A stretch of DNA of 23,295 bases from an uncultured Paracoccaceae bacterium (GCA_937952085.1 CALFYQ010000206.1:1-23295); one strand, 5' to 3'; shown: positions 14,513 to 22,431, numbered from the stretch's first letter. Notes: a model not told the origin generated them from the sequence alone. Translations and numbers: made by a program.

Positions 14513-14528
14513 TTAACAGGCCGTTAAC
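14513..14528 (+). promoter_or_regulatory. CtrA binding box
   Basis: TTAA-CAGGCCG-TTAAC matches the full CtrA consensus TTAA-N7-TTAAC with no mismatch, in DNA where TTAA is rare. It is embedded in GTTAAC direct repeats. It lies 97 bases before the ATG chosen for the glycosyltransferase gene, a normal distance for a CtrA-controlled promoter. Confidence 0.65.
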
Positions 14529-14624
14529 GCAATGTTGCGAGTTTCAGCCGATTCGGGCGCGGGCCGCCCGGCAGGCCTGGGCTTGATTTCTCATGCGAAT
14601 ACTGCGCGCCGTGCGGTTCGACTG

Positions 14625-16478
14625 ATGGCGAAGGACGGCGACGTCGCGCGTCCGAGCGCCGACCGCCGCAGGCTCGGCGAGATCCTCCTCGAAGACGGCG
14701 CGGTCGATTTCGAGACGCTGGAGCGCGCCATCGCCGCCCAGGCGGAGAGCCGCGCCCGGATCGGCGAGATCCTCGCCGCGCGCGGCGGCGCGGACCGGGC
14801 GCGGATCGCCGCGGCCGTCGCGAAGCAGAGCGGGCGCGGCTTCGCCGACCTCGCCGACGCGCCCGGCGACGAGGCGCTCGTCGCGGCCGCCGAGATCGAA
14901 CTCATGCTCCGCCACCGCTCCATCCCCTGGCGGCGCGATGCGGAGCGCACGATCTGGGCCGCGGCGGACCCGGACGCCGCCTTCGACGGACTCGGCGGCG
15001 TCGAGCTTGTCCATGCCGAGCCGCGCGCCCTGGCGCGGCGGCTGATCGACGCCTGCGGGCCGCAACTCGCGGAACGCTCCGCGCTCCGCCGCCCGGCGCC
15101 TTCGAGCCTTCGCGGCGGGTTCGCCGGCTGGCAGGGAACGGCGCTGAAGGTCGGCGTCGTCGGCGCCGGTTGCCTCGCCGCGGCGAGCCCGGAGGCGGCC
15201 GTGACCTTCGGCCTCTGGGGCGGGGCGGGAGTCCTCGGCGTCAACGCGGCGCTCTGGGGCGGCGCGCTGCTCGCCCCGCGGCCCGCCTCGCCGCCGCCCG
15301 TCGCGACCAGTGACCAGACCACGCGCCTCTCGGAATACTGCGCGCCGCCGACCGTGACGCTGATCGTCCCGCTCTACCGGGAGCCGGAGACCGCGCCGCT
15401 CCTCCTCTCGGCGCTTAGGCGGCTCGACTACCCGCCGGAACTGCTCGACATCAAGATCGTGCTGGAATCGGACGATTCCGAAACGCTGGCGGCGCTCGTC
15501 GCGCTCGACCCGCCGCACCACGTCGAGATCCTCATCGCGCCGGACGGGGCGCCGCGCACGAAACCCCGGGCGCTCAACTTCGCGCTCGACTTCGCGCGGG
15601 GCGAGATCGTCGGCGTCTACGACGCGGAGGATCACCCCCCGCCGGACCAGATCCGCAAGGTCGTCGCCGAATTCGCGGCCGCGCCGCCCGACGTCGCCTG
15701 CATCCAGGCGCGGCTCGGCTACTACAACGCCGCGGAAAACTGGCTCACCCGCTGCTTCGAGATCGAATATGCGAGCTGGTTCGACGCGATGCTGCCGGGG
15801 CTCCACCGCTTCGGCATGCCGATCCCGCTCGGCGGCACCTCGCTCTTCCTCCGCCGCGGCGCGCTCGAAGCCGTCGGCGGATGGGATAGCTGGAACGTCA
15901 CCGAAGATGCCGATCTCGGCATGATGCTGGCGCGAGCCGGCTTTCACACCCGCCTCTCGGACTCGCTCACCGAGGAGGAGGCCGCGAGCCGGCCGCGCGC
16001 CTGGATCCGGCAGCGCTCGCGCTGGCTGAAGGGCTATCTCGCCACCTGGTCGACCCATATGCGCCGCCCCCGGCGTCTCCTGCGGGAACTCGGGCCCTGG
16101 CGCTTCGTTGGTTTCAGCGCGGTGCTCCTTTCCGCCGCGCTCGGGTATCTCCTCCTGCCCTGGCTCTGGCTGGCGACGCTGGTCGATCTCGCCTTTCCGA
16201 TCGGCGGGCTCGCCGGGGAGGCGCTTCGCGCCGTCGCCAGCATCACCGCGGCGACCTTCGCCGCCATGCTCGGCGCCGCCGCGCTCGGGCTTCACCGACG
16301 AAACCGGTTCCGGCTGATCTGGCTTACGCCGACCTTGCCGGCCTATTGGGTGCTTGGCTCGGTGGCGGCTTATCTCGCGGTCTGGGAGCTCGCCGTGGCG
16401 CCCTTCCGCTGGCGCAAGACCCAGCACGGGGTCGGCAAGATTGCGAAGAAACATCGCGAAGCGGCGCTCCAGCGCTGA
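14625..16478 (+). CDS. MshEN-GT2 fusion: predicted c-di-GMP-binding processive glycosyltransferase
   Basis: 617 residues. Residues 16-68 are two 24-residue motifs, R16-LG...Q39 and R45-IG...Q68, separated by exactly 5 residues. This is the layout of the MshEN (type II secretion GspE/MshE N-terminal) domain, a known c-di-GMP receptor. A pair of hydrophobic helices (about 172-217) precedes a GT2 domain with TVTLIVPLYREPE (243-255), DAED (333-336), TEDADLG (426-432) and QRSRW (463-467), the D,D,TED,QxxRW set of processive synthases such as BcsA. Hydrophobic helices follow at about 495-520, 535-555 and 565-592, with a basic tail. The in-frame ATG at 14532 is rejected because it lies 3 bases after the CtrA box, inside the promoter; 14625 (MAKDGD) fits. 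Polymer product unknown. E. coli NfrB combines the same two domains with MshEN at the other end. Confidence 0.85.
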   Translation: MAKDGDVARPSADRRRLGEILLEDGAVDFETLERAIAAQAESRARIGEILAARGGADRARIAAAVAKQSGRGFADLADAPGDEALVAAAEIELMLRHRSIPWRRDAERTIWAAADPDAAFDGLGGVELVHAEPRALARRLIDACGPQLAERSALRRPAPSSLRGGFAGWQGTALKVGVVGAGCLAAASPEAAVTFGLWGGAGVLGVNAALWGGALLAPRPASPPPVATSDQTTRLSEYCAPPTVTLIVPLYREPETAPLLLSALRRLDYPPELLDIKIVLESDDSETLAALVALDPPHHVEILIAPDGAPRTKPRALNFALDFARGEIVGVYDAEDHPPPDQIRKVVAEFAAAPPDVACIQARLGYYNAAENWLTRCFEIEYASWFDAMLPGLHRFGMPIPLGGTSLFLRRGALEAVGGWDSWNVTEDADLGMMLARAGFHTRLSDSLTEEEAASRPRAWIRQRSRWLKGYLATWSTHMRRPRRLLRELGPWRFVGFSAVLLSAALGYLLLPWLWLATLVDLAFPIGGLAGEALRAVASITAATFAAMLGAAALGLHRRNRFRLIWLTPTLPAYWVLGSVAAYLAVWELAVAPFRWRKTQHGVGKIAKKHREAALQR

Positions 16479-16504
16479 ACGCTTTAACAGCCCGAGAAAC
16501 GAAT

Positions 16505-16543
16505 GCGGCGTTCCGGGGTGTGGGGCAACTCCCGGAACGCCGC
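16505..16543 (+). terminator. Strong hairpin after the glycosyltransferase gene
   Basis: A perfect 13-bp stem (GCGGCGTTCCGGG at 16505-16517 with its complement at 16531-16543) and a 13-base loop, 26 bases after the stop codon. No T-run follows; an intrinsic-like terminator. Confidence 0.65.
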
Positions 16544-17138
16544 TGCGGGTGATCGTAGATCTACCCTCAGGACTTCAATCCCGTTGTGGGGCGGGATCCT
16601 CGAGCGGCGCTATTGTGGAGGGCGCACCGGCCGACGTCACTGTTCGTGGTTTCAATCTACAGATTCGAGAAATCCCCGCGAGAAGCTTCTCTCATGTGCC
16701 GCTGGTTATTCACGAGCGCGTCTCATGGACGGTTTTTGGTTAAAATCTCAACGACTGGCGGCGGGCGGCCAGGGTTCGCCCCCCGATCATGGCGAAAACA
16801 TGGCGAAGAATGCGCCCGAATTATCTCGCACATCGGCGATTCCCGTTCCATTGAGGCGAGATGAAGGCAAATGCGTCAATTGGACGGATTCTGGGCGCAA
16901 TGGCGTCGATTTGCACGAACGCCATTCATTGACGCGCCGTCGAAACATCTGATGCGCCAATGGCGATGGTCTGGCCGCCACCGGCGCGGCCCACGCAGCG
17001 GATTTGGCGATGTTCGCGGCTTTGGATCAACGAATCGCGGCGTCTCCCCGCTCCGCTTCCGCACTCCGCCCCGCCGCCCGTTTGCTGCGCTGCAGCAGCT
17101 CTGCTACGCGACTCGTCCGAAAGCATGAGAGGTCGAGC
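16544..17138. other. Gene-free, less GC-rich stretch upstream of the ParA-type gene
   Basis: About 600 bases without a recognisable gene. The left and middle parts are visibly richer in A/T than the flanking genes. It has several perfect palindromes (GTAGATCTAC at 16555-16564, GAGAAGCTTCTC at 16680-16691, CGCCA-A-TGGCG at 16955-16965) and the nested inverted repeats at 16873-16935. Several frames are open for 60-150 codons, but none shows a family pattern or a good ribosome-binding site, so I call none of them. Confidence 0.55.
16873..16935. repeat. Nested inverted repeats
   Basis: GCGTCAAT (16873-16880) pairs with ATTGACGC (16928-16935), and inside it AATGGCGT (16899-16906) pairs with ACGCCATT (16919-16926). 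The two arms on the right are only one base apart, so RNA or single-stranded DNA could form a two-stage hairpin with an 18-base bulge on one side and a 12-base loop. Could be an sRNA, an operator array or a remnant of a mobile element. Confidence 0.45.
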
Positions 17139-17768
17139 ATGGCGAAAGTTGTGACGTTCGCTCAGCAGAAGGGCGGAGCCGGGAAGACGACGCTGCTGAC
17201 ACAACTCGCCGTGGCGCTCGCCGCCGAGGGCGACCGCGTCGCCCTGATCGACCTCGACCCGCAGCGGACGCTGTCCTCCTGGGTGGATGAACGCATCCGC
17301 CGGCGCGGCGAGACCGATCTCGACCTGATCGAATCGAGCGAATGGCGCGTCGGCGCCGACATCGCCAAGGCCGGCCGCGAAGCGTCGCTGATCTTCGTGG
17401 ACTGCCCCGGAAACGCCGACGTGATGCTGAACCGCGCCCTGCGGGAGACCGATCTGGTCATCATCCCGGCGCAGCCTTCGGCGCCCGATGTCTGGGCGAC
17501 GCGGGCGACGCTCCGGATGGCGGCGAAACAGGGCGCGGAGGCGCGCGTCGTCCTCAACCGGGTGCCGCCGCGCGGCGGCGTCATCGAGGACATGGCCTCC
17601 CGCCTGGAAGAGGACGGGGCGGAACTCCTGGAGTCGCGGATCGGCAACCGCGTCGCCTTCGCCTCCGCCTTCGGAGACGGGGCCGCCGTCACCGAAACCG
17701 CGCGCGGCTCGAAGGCCGCCGAGGAGATCCGCGCGCTCGCGGCCGCGATCCGGCGCCTTCTCGGCTGA
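17139..17768 (+). CDS. ParA/MinD-type ATPase, orphan
   Basis: 209 residues. Deviant Walker A KGGAGKTT (11-18), switch region DLDPQRTLSSW (38-48) and Walker B-like FVDCPGN (86-92) mark a ParA-type P-loop ATPase that dimerises on ATP and often binds DNA non-specifically. The short length without an N-terminal helix-turn-helix fits the small, chromosomal or plasmid-type ParA group. ATG 17139 is preceded by AGAGG at 17128-17132; longer in-frame starts lie in non-conserved sequence. No parB or centromere-like repeat array is adjacent; the next gene, rimO, is 46 bases downstream. Cargo (DNA, chemoreceptors, cellulose or other complexes) cannot be told from sequence. Confidence 0.9.
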   Translation: MAKVVTFAQQKGGAGKTTLLTQLAVALAAEGDRVALIDLDPQRTLSSWVDERIRRRGETDLDLIESSEWRVGADIAKAGREASLIFVDCPGNADVMLNRALRETDLVIIPAQPSAPDVWATRATLRMAAKQGAEARVVLNRVPPRGGVIEDMASRLEEDGAELLESRIGNRVAFASAFGDGAAVTETARGSKAAEEIRALAAAIRRLLG

Positions 17769-17814
17769 TCCCGCCCCACTGGCGCCCGACCGACCGCGGA
17801 GATAGAAGGCCGCG

Positions 17815-19194
17815 ATGCTCCGCAACCCGCCCGATCTCCGCCCCGACCGCGCCCGCGCGACTCTGGTCGAGGAGGCGCGCCCCGGCCAGCCGCGGATCGG
17901 TCTCGTCTCGCTCGGCTGCCCGAAGGCGCTGGTGGACAGCGAGCGCATCCTCACCCGGCTCCGCGCCGAGGGCTATGCGATCTCACCGGATTACGCCGGC
18001 GCCGAGGCGGTGATCGTGAACACCTGCGGCTTCCTCGACAGCGCCAAGGCCGAGAGCCTCGACGCGATCGGCGAGGCGCTTTCCGAGAACGGCAAGGTGA
18101 TCGTCACCGGCTGCCTCGGCGTCGAGGAGGGGATGATCCGGCAGGCGCACCCGAACGTCCTCGCCGTCACCGGGCCGCATCAATACGAGGCGGTGATGGA
18201 CGCGGTGCATTCCGCCGTCCCGCCCGCGCCGGACCCGTTCATCGACCTGATCCCGGCCCAGGGCGTGAAGCTCACGCCGCGCCACTACGCCTATCTCAAG
18301 ATCTCGGAAGGCTGCGATCACAAGTGCCGGTTCTGCGTGATCCCGGACATGCGCGGCCGGCTCCGCTCCCGGCCCGTCGCCGCGGTGCTGCGGGAGGCGG
18401 AAAAGCTCGCCGAAGCCGGCGTGAAGGAGCTTCTGGTCATCAGCCAGGACACCTCCGCCTATGGCAAGGACATCCGCTACGCCCCCGGCCAGTGGCGCGG
18501 CGCGGAGCGGCGCGCCCATGCCGTCGATTTGGCCGCGGCGCTGGGCGAACTCGGCGTCTGGGTCCGCCTCCACTACGTCTATCCCTACCCGCATGTGGAC
18601 GGGCTGATCCCGCTGATGGCGGAGGGAAAGGTGCTCCCCTATCTCGACATTCCGTTCCAGCACGCACACCCCGAAACGCTCCGCCGCATGGCCCGCCCCG
18701 CCGCCGCGGCGAAGACGCTGGACCGGATCGCCGACTGGCGGCGGACCTGCCCCGATCTCGCGATCCGCTCCACCTTCATCGTCGGCTTCCCCGGCGAGAC
18801 GGAGGCGGAATTCGAGACCCTGCTCGACTGGCTGAAGGAGGCCCGGCTCGACCGGGTCGGCTGCTTCACCTACGAGAATGTCGCCGGCGCCCGCGCGAAC
18901 GACCTGCCGGATCACGTCCCCGACGAGGTGAAGGCGGAGCGGCACGCCCGGTTCATGGCCGCGGCGCAGGCGATCTCCGCCGAGAAGATGGCGGCGCGGG
19001 TCGGCCGGCGGATGGAGGTTCTGGTCGACGAGGTGGACGGCGAAGGCGCCGTCGCCCGCTCGAAGATGGACGCGCCGGAGATCGACGGGCAGGTCTTCAT
19101 CGACGAGGGCTTCGAGGGGCTGAAGCCGGGCGATCTCGTCGAGGTGGAGGTCGAGGAGGCCGCGGAATACGATCTCTGGGCGCGGAGGCTCTGA
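17815..19194 (+). CDS. rimO: Ribosomal protein uS12 methylthiotransferase RimO
   Basis: 459 residues with the three parts of methylthiotransferases: an N-terminal UPF0004 domain with cluster cysteines C35 (SLGCPKALVDSE), C71 (NTCGFLDSAK) and C100 (TGCLG), a radical-SAM domain with C167-x3-C171-x2-C174 (EGCDHKCRFCVIPDMRG), and a C-terminal TRAM domain. RimO adds a methylthio group to the conserved aspartate of ribosomal protein S12; the SLGCPK and CVIPxMRG forms separate it from MiaB. ATG 17815 is preceded by AAGG; the first 25 residues are a poorly conserved leader. The next small gene starts one base after the stop. Confidence 0.96.
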   Translation: MLRNPPDLRPDRARATLVEEARPGQPRIGLVSLGCPKALVDSERILTRLRAEGYAISPDYAGAEAVIVNTCGFLDSAKAESLDAIGEALSENGKVIVTGCLGVEEGMIRQAHPNVLAVTGPHQYEAVMDAVHSAVPPAPDPFIDLIPAQGVKLTPRHYAYLKISEGCDHKCRFCVIPDMRGRLRSRPVAAVLREAEKLAEAGVKELLVISQDTSAYGKDIRYAPGQWRGAERRAHAVDLAAALGELGVWVRLHYVYPYPHVDGLIPLMAEGKVLPYLDIPFQHAHPETLRRMARPAAAAKTLDRIADWRRTCPDLAIRSTFIVGFPGETEAEFETLLDWLKEARLDRVGCFTYENVAGARANDLPDHVPDEVKAERHARFMAAAQAISAEKMAARVGRRMEVLVDEVDGEGAVARSKMDAPEIDGQVFIDEGFEGLKPGDLVEVEVEEAAEYDLWARRL

Positions 19195-19195
19195 G

Positions 19196-19432
19196 ATGTT
19201 CACCATCGAGCACGAATTCGACGCCACCGTCGTGACGCTGGTCGACGAAGGCGAGGCGCCGCTGCGCGAAGACGTCTCGGTCGCCATCTTCGACGATTGC
19301 GTGACCATCGAACAATGGGATGCGCGGCGGGAGGAACCGATCCGCCTCACCCTCTCCTTCTCGCAGATCCGCGACCTCGAAGCGGCGCTCGATCTGCCGG
19401 AAGGCGCCTATCGCCGCCGGCGCAGGCCGTGA
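19196..19432 (+). CDS. Small conserved-looking protein coupled to rimO
   Basis: 78 residues, acidic at first and ending in a very basic YRRRRRP tail. One base separates its ATG from the rimO stop (TGAGATG), so translation is probably coupled. The sequence alternates charged and hydrophobic residues in a way that suggests a compact beta-alpha fold (TIEHEFDATVVTLVDEGE, then LTLSFSQIRDLEAALDLPEG), and codon use matches the neighbours. I do not recognise the family or a motif. Its stop codon lies inside the palindrome at 19425-19446. Confidence 0.75.
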   Translation: MFTIEHEFDATVVTLVDEGEAPLREDVSVAIFDDCVTIEQWDARREEPIRLTLSFSQIRDLEAALDLPEGAYRRRRRP

Positions 19433-19446
19433 CGCAGGTCACGGCC
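19425..19446. promoter_or_regulatory. Extended CRP/FNR-like palindrome before the LCAT-like gene
   Basis: Contains the same 14 bases GTGACGCAGGTCAC (19429-19442) as the site before the ECF sigma gene, here extended to 9-base perfect arms around GCAG. A possible -10 TAAGGT (19475-19480) follows about 40 bases later, with no good -35, as expected for an activated promoter. It also overlaps the stop of the rimO-coupled small gene, so a terminator role is the alternative. Confidence 0.45.
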
Positions 19447-19513
19447 GGGCCCTTCCCCGTTCACGAATCTTTGCTAAGGTCCGCCCCGTCACAAAAAAGA
19501 TGGGGAGGGGAGC

Positions 19514-21022
19514 ATGAGGGCCGGAGCGCGGATCGCCGCGATTGTCGCCTCGCTCGTTCTCGCTGGCTGCGCCGCCGAGCCGAAGCCGCCGAATCTCGGC
19601 ACGCTCTATGACAGCGCGGCGCAGATCGAATCGCCCAACCGCCACCCGGTGATCTCGATCCCCGGCACGCTCGGCTCCCGCCTCGTCGACCGGGAGACGG
19701 GCGTGGTGATGTGGGGCGGCGCCTCCGGCCTCTCGGTCGATCCGGAAGACCCCGACAACGCCCGCCTCATCGCACTCCCGATCGGTCATGGCGACGAGAC
19801 GCTCCGAGAGTTGAAGGACAACGTGCGCCCCGACGGCGTGCTCCGCGTCGCCCGCGCCTCGGTCTTCGGCCTGCCGCTCGAACTCGACATCTATCGCGGC
19901 GTGATCTCCACCCTCATCGCCGGCGGCTTCGACTTCCGCGAAACCCGCGAGGAGGAGATCAACGACCGCAAGGTGAACCTCGACAGCTTCGAGTTCCCCT
20001 ATGACTGGCGGCGCGACAACGTCGAAGCGGCGCACGACCTCGACTATTTCATCAAGCGCAAGACGGCGCAGGTCATGGAGACGCGCCAGAGCGTCTTCGG
20101 CGCCTCCGAAGAGGACGTGAAGTTCGACCTCATCGCCCATTCGATGGGCGGCCTCGTGACGCGCTACTATCTCATGTACGGCGACGCCGACCTTCCGGCG
20201 GACGGCTCGCTGCCCGAAGTCACCTGGGCCGGGGCGAAGCATGTCGGCCGCGTCGTCTTCATCGCGCCGCCAAACACCGGCTCGGTCCTCGCCTTCGAGA
20301 ACCTAGTCAACGGCAAGACCTTCGGGCCGCTTCAGCCGACCTATCCGCCGGCGCTGATTGGCACCCATGTCTCGACCTATGAGCTCTTCCCGCGCGCGCG
20401 CCACAACCGCGTCCGCCTCAAGGGCTCGGAAGAGCCGCTCGACATCTTCGATGTCGGCAACTGGGACCGTTATGGCTGGGGCATCCTGAACCCCACGCAG
20501 GACGCGCTCCTCGCGGAGCTGATGCCGGACGAGCCGACGGCGGAGGGCCGCCGCGTCCGCGCCTATCACTATCTCGCCCGCGTCCTCGCCCGCGCCGAGC
20601 AGTTCCAGCGGGCGATCGACCGGCCGGTCGAGGTGCCGCCGGGGCTCGAACTTTATCTCGTCGTCGGCGGCGGCTTCGAGACGCCGGCGGCGGTCGAGTA
20701 CGACCCCGAGACGAAGCGGGTGGAGATCACCAAGCTCGAAGAGGGCGACGGCGTCGTGCTCCGCGCTTCGTCGCTGAACGACGAACGGCAGGACGGCAAC
20801 TACACGCTCGCCCTCCGCTCGCCGATCCAGTACCGCTCCGTTCTCCTCCTGCCGGAGGAGCATGTGGACATCACCAAGAGCGCGGTCTTCGGCGACAATC
20901 TCCTGTTCTGGCTCCTCGAGGCGCCGCGGACCGGGGACCAGCTCGTCCGCCCGGGCCGACTCTCGCTCGCCGGGGCGCCCTCCGAAGGCCGCGCCGCCAC
21001 CTCCCCGCCCGCCGAGAAATAG
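19514..21022 (+). CDS. LCAT-like alpha/beta-hydrolase lipoprotein
   Basis: 502 residues. The N-terminus is a lipoprotein signal peptide with lipobox LAGC (C19), so the protein is probably membrane-anchored in the cell envelope. The body matches the lecithin:cholesterol acyltransferase (LCAT)/phospholipase group: IPGTLGSRLVD (oxyanion region, 49-59), FPYDWRRDN (161-169), nucleophile elbow IAHSMGGLVTRYY with S210, GDGVVLRASSL with D412, and EEHVDITKSAVF with H450 as the likely catalytic histidine. The triad therefore appears complete. A strong GGGGAGGGG ribosome-binding site precedes ATG 19514. The substrate is likely a phospholipid or acyl ester (inference). The M20-family gene starts 3 bases after its stop, so the two are likely co-transcribed. 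Confidence 0.85.
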   Translation: MRAGARIAAIVASLVLAGCAAEPKPPNLGTLYDSAAQIESPNRHPVISIPGTLGSRLVDRETGVVMWGGASGLSVDPEDPDNARLIALPIGHGDETLRELKDNVRPDGVLRVARASVFGLPLELDIYRGVISTLIAGGFDFRETREEEINDRKVNLDSFEFPYDWRRDNVEAAHDLDYFIKRKTAQVMETRQSVFGASEEDVKFDLIAHSMGGLVTRYYLMYGDADLPADGSLPEVTWAGAKHVGRVVFIAPPNTGSVLAFENLVNGKTFGPLQPTYPPALIGTHVSTYELFPRARHNRVRLKGSEEPLDIFDVGNWDRYGWGILNPTQDALLAELMPDEPTAEGRRVRAYHYLARVLARAEQFQRAIDRPVEVPPGLELYLVVGGGFETPAAVEYDPETKRVEITKLEEGDGVVLRASSLNDERQDGNYTLALRSPIQYRSVLLLPEEHVDITKSAVFGDNLLFWLLEAPRTGDQLVRPGRLSLAGAPSEGRAATSPPAEK

Positions 21023-21025
21023 CGG

Positions 21026-22138
21026 GTGGGGTTCGCGCCGGTCGCCTTCCTCAGGGAGCTTGTCGCCATCCCGAGCGCGGACCCGCCGGGCGGCGAGCTG
21101 GCGGTGGCGCTTCGGGTCCATGAGGCGCTGACGGGCCTCGGGATCGAGGCCGAGCTGGATGAGTTCCTGCCCGGCCGCGCCAACGTGGTCGGCCGCCTCC
21201 GCGGGCGCGGGGAAAAGGCGCCGCTCGTCTTCTCCGCCCACATGGACACGGTGCCGCCCGGCGAGCGGGCCTGGTCCCACCCGCCTTTCGCTGGCGATCT
21301 GGTGGATGGAAAGGTGCGGGGCCGCGGCGCGGCGGACATGAAATCCGCCCTCGCCGCCTTCATCGCCGCCGCCGCCGCGCTCCGCGGGGGGCCGCAGCTC
21401 GCCGGCGACGTGATTCTCGCCTTCACCGCCGGGGAAAGCGCGAACTGCCTCGGCGCCCGCCGCCTGGTGGAGCGGGGCTTTCGCGCCGAGATCGGCGCCT
21501 TTCTCTGCGGCGAGCCCTCGACGCTCGACCTCGTCCTCGCCGAGAAGGCGGTGCTCTGGGTCGAGGCGCTGGCCGAGGGCCGGAGCGGGCATGTCTCCGG
21601 CGATCCCGGCGTCGACGCGATCCGCCTCATGCGCGGCTTTCTCGACCGGCTGGACGGCTGGCGCCCGGTCGAGACGCCGCACCCGCTCCTCACCCCGCCC
21701 TCCGTCGCGATCGGCCGGATCGAGGGCGGCCAGGCGGTGAACGTGACGCCCGACCGCTGCCGCGCCGAGATCGACATCCGCTTCGCGCCGGGAACCCACC
21801 ATGAGGCGGTGATGGCCGACCTCCGCCGCCTCGCGCCGCCGGGCCTTCGCCTCTCGGTGATCGACTTCAAGCCGGCGGTGGCGGCGAAGCCCGGCTGCGC
21901 CTTCGTGGTGGCCTGCGCCGCAGCAGCGGAGGCGGAGACCGGCCGCGCGCCGGCGCGGCTCGGCGTCCCCTATTACAGCGACGGCGCGATCCTCCTCGAC
22001 GGGCTCGACGCGCCCTTCGTCATCCTCGGCCCCGGCCCGCTCGGGATGAGCGGGCAGATCGACGAATGGGTCGAGGCCGAAGCGGTCGAGGCCGCGGCGC
22101 GCATCTACACCCGCGTCGCGCGGGACTGGCTCGCCTGA
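21026..22138 (+). CDS. M20-family metallopeptidase-like protein (ArgE/DapE/CPG2 type) with one zinc site lost
   Basis: 370 residues starting at GTG, 3 bases after the stop of the lipoprotein gene. M20 signatures: AHMDTVPPGE with H72 and D74, GRGAADMKSALA with bridging D104, AGES with the catalytic-base position E137, CGEPS with E163, and the dimerisation-domain GRSGHVSG with H189. Compared with carboxypeptidase G2, ligands of one zinc site (H72, D104, E163) are kept. The second Glu of the usual EE pair is S138, and the C-terminal histidine of the AHxxDE motif is glycine (GMSGQIDEWV), so the other zinc site is lost. It may be a mononuclear enzyme, have a different metal set, or be a non-catalytic binder. 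The usual family activities are acetylornithine or succinyl-diaminopimelate deacylation or peptidase. Confidence 0.85.
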   Translation: MGFAPVAFLRELVAIPSADPPGGELAVALRVHEALTGLGIEAELDEFLPGRANVVGRLRGRGEKAPLVFSAHMDTVPPGERAWSHPPFAGDLVDGKVRGRGAADMKSALAAFIAAAAALRGGPQLAGDVILAFTAGESANCLGARRLVERGFRAEIGAFLCGEPSTLDLVLAEKAVLWVEALAEGRSGHVSGDPGVDAIRLMRGFLDRLDGWRPVETPHPLLTPPSVAIGRIEGGQAVNVTPDRCRAEIDIRFAPGTHHEAVMADLRRLAPPGLRLSVIDFKPAVAAKPGCAFVVACAAAAEAETGRAPARLGVPYYSDGAILLDGLDAPFVILGPGPLGMSGQIDEWVEAEAVEAAARIYTRVARDWLA

Positions 22139-22190
22139 GGGCGGCGGGTCGAACCCGTGCGCAACGCCTTCGCCGATCGAGCGGCGCTCC

Positions 22191-22352
22191 GAGGGCTGGG
22201 GCCGCCCTTGGGTGGACGCCTGACCGGGCCCGCATGTGCGCTTCATGGCGTCGCCGCGACTTCCAGACGATCCGCGCGTGACGACCGTGGGGTCGCCTGC
22301 CCGCTTGGAGGGGCGGGCGCGGCCCGGGCTGGTCGTCCGGGCCGGGAGGGAT
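22191..22352 (+). repeat. Dispersed intergenic repeat, copy B (about 160 bp)
   Basis: Second copy of the element at 273-432, same orientation, between the M20-family gene and rpoZ (a 360-base gap that otherwise holds only the rpoZ promoter). Its 3' core keeps 26 consecutive identical bases with copy A. Here the GGCCCGG/CCGGGCC stem (around 22321-22343) is perfect, while copy A has one mismatch; the first hairpin (22193-22207) has one mismatch here and is perfect in copy A. Confidence 0.7.
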
Positions 22353-22431
22353 GTAGCGTCTCGTTCATGTGATCGCGCGAATGGCTACGGCGGCCCGCCC
22401 GACGGAAACGCCGCCCGGCCAGGACCCCGGC

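Noticed and set aside
14532..14624. Upstream ATG start for the MshEN-GT2 gene
   Set aside because: It lies 3 bases after the CtrA box with no ribosome-binding site, and the added residues show no domain.
14544..16454. A minus-strand frame open for over 600 codons opposite the glycosyltransferase
   Set aside because: Charged, low-complexity translation mirroring the real gene's codons; the plus-strand product has complete GT2 and MshEN motifs.
16503..16952. Possible genes in the gap before the ParA-type gene
   Set aside because: Overlapping open frames of 60-150 codons on both strands, none with a good ribosome-binding site, domain or coding-like composition; one would start inside the terminator hairpin.
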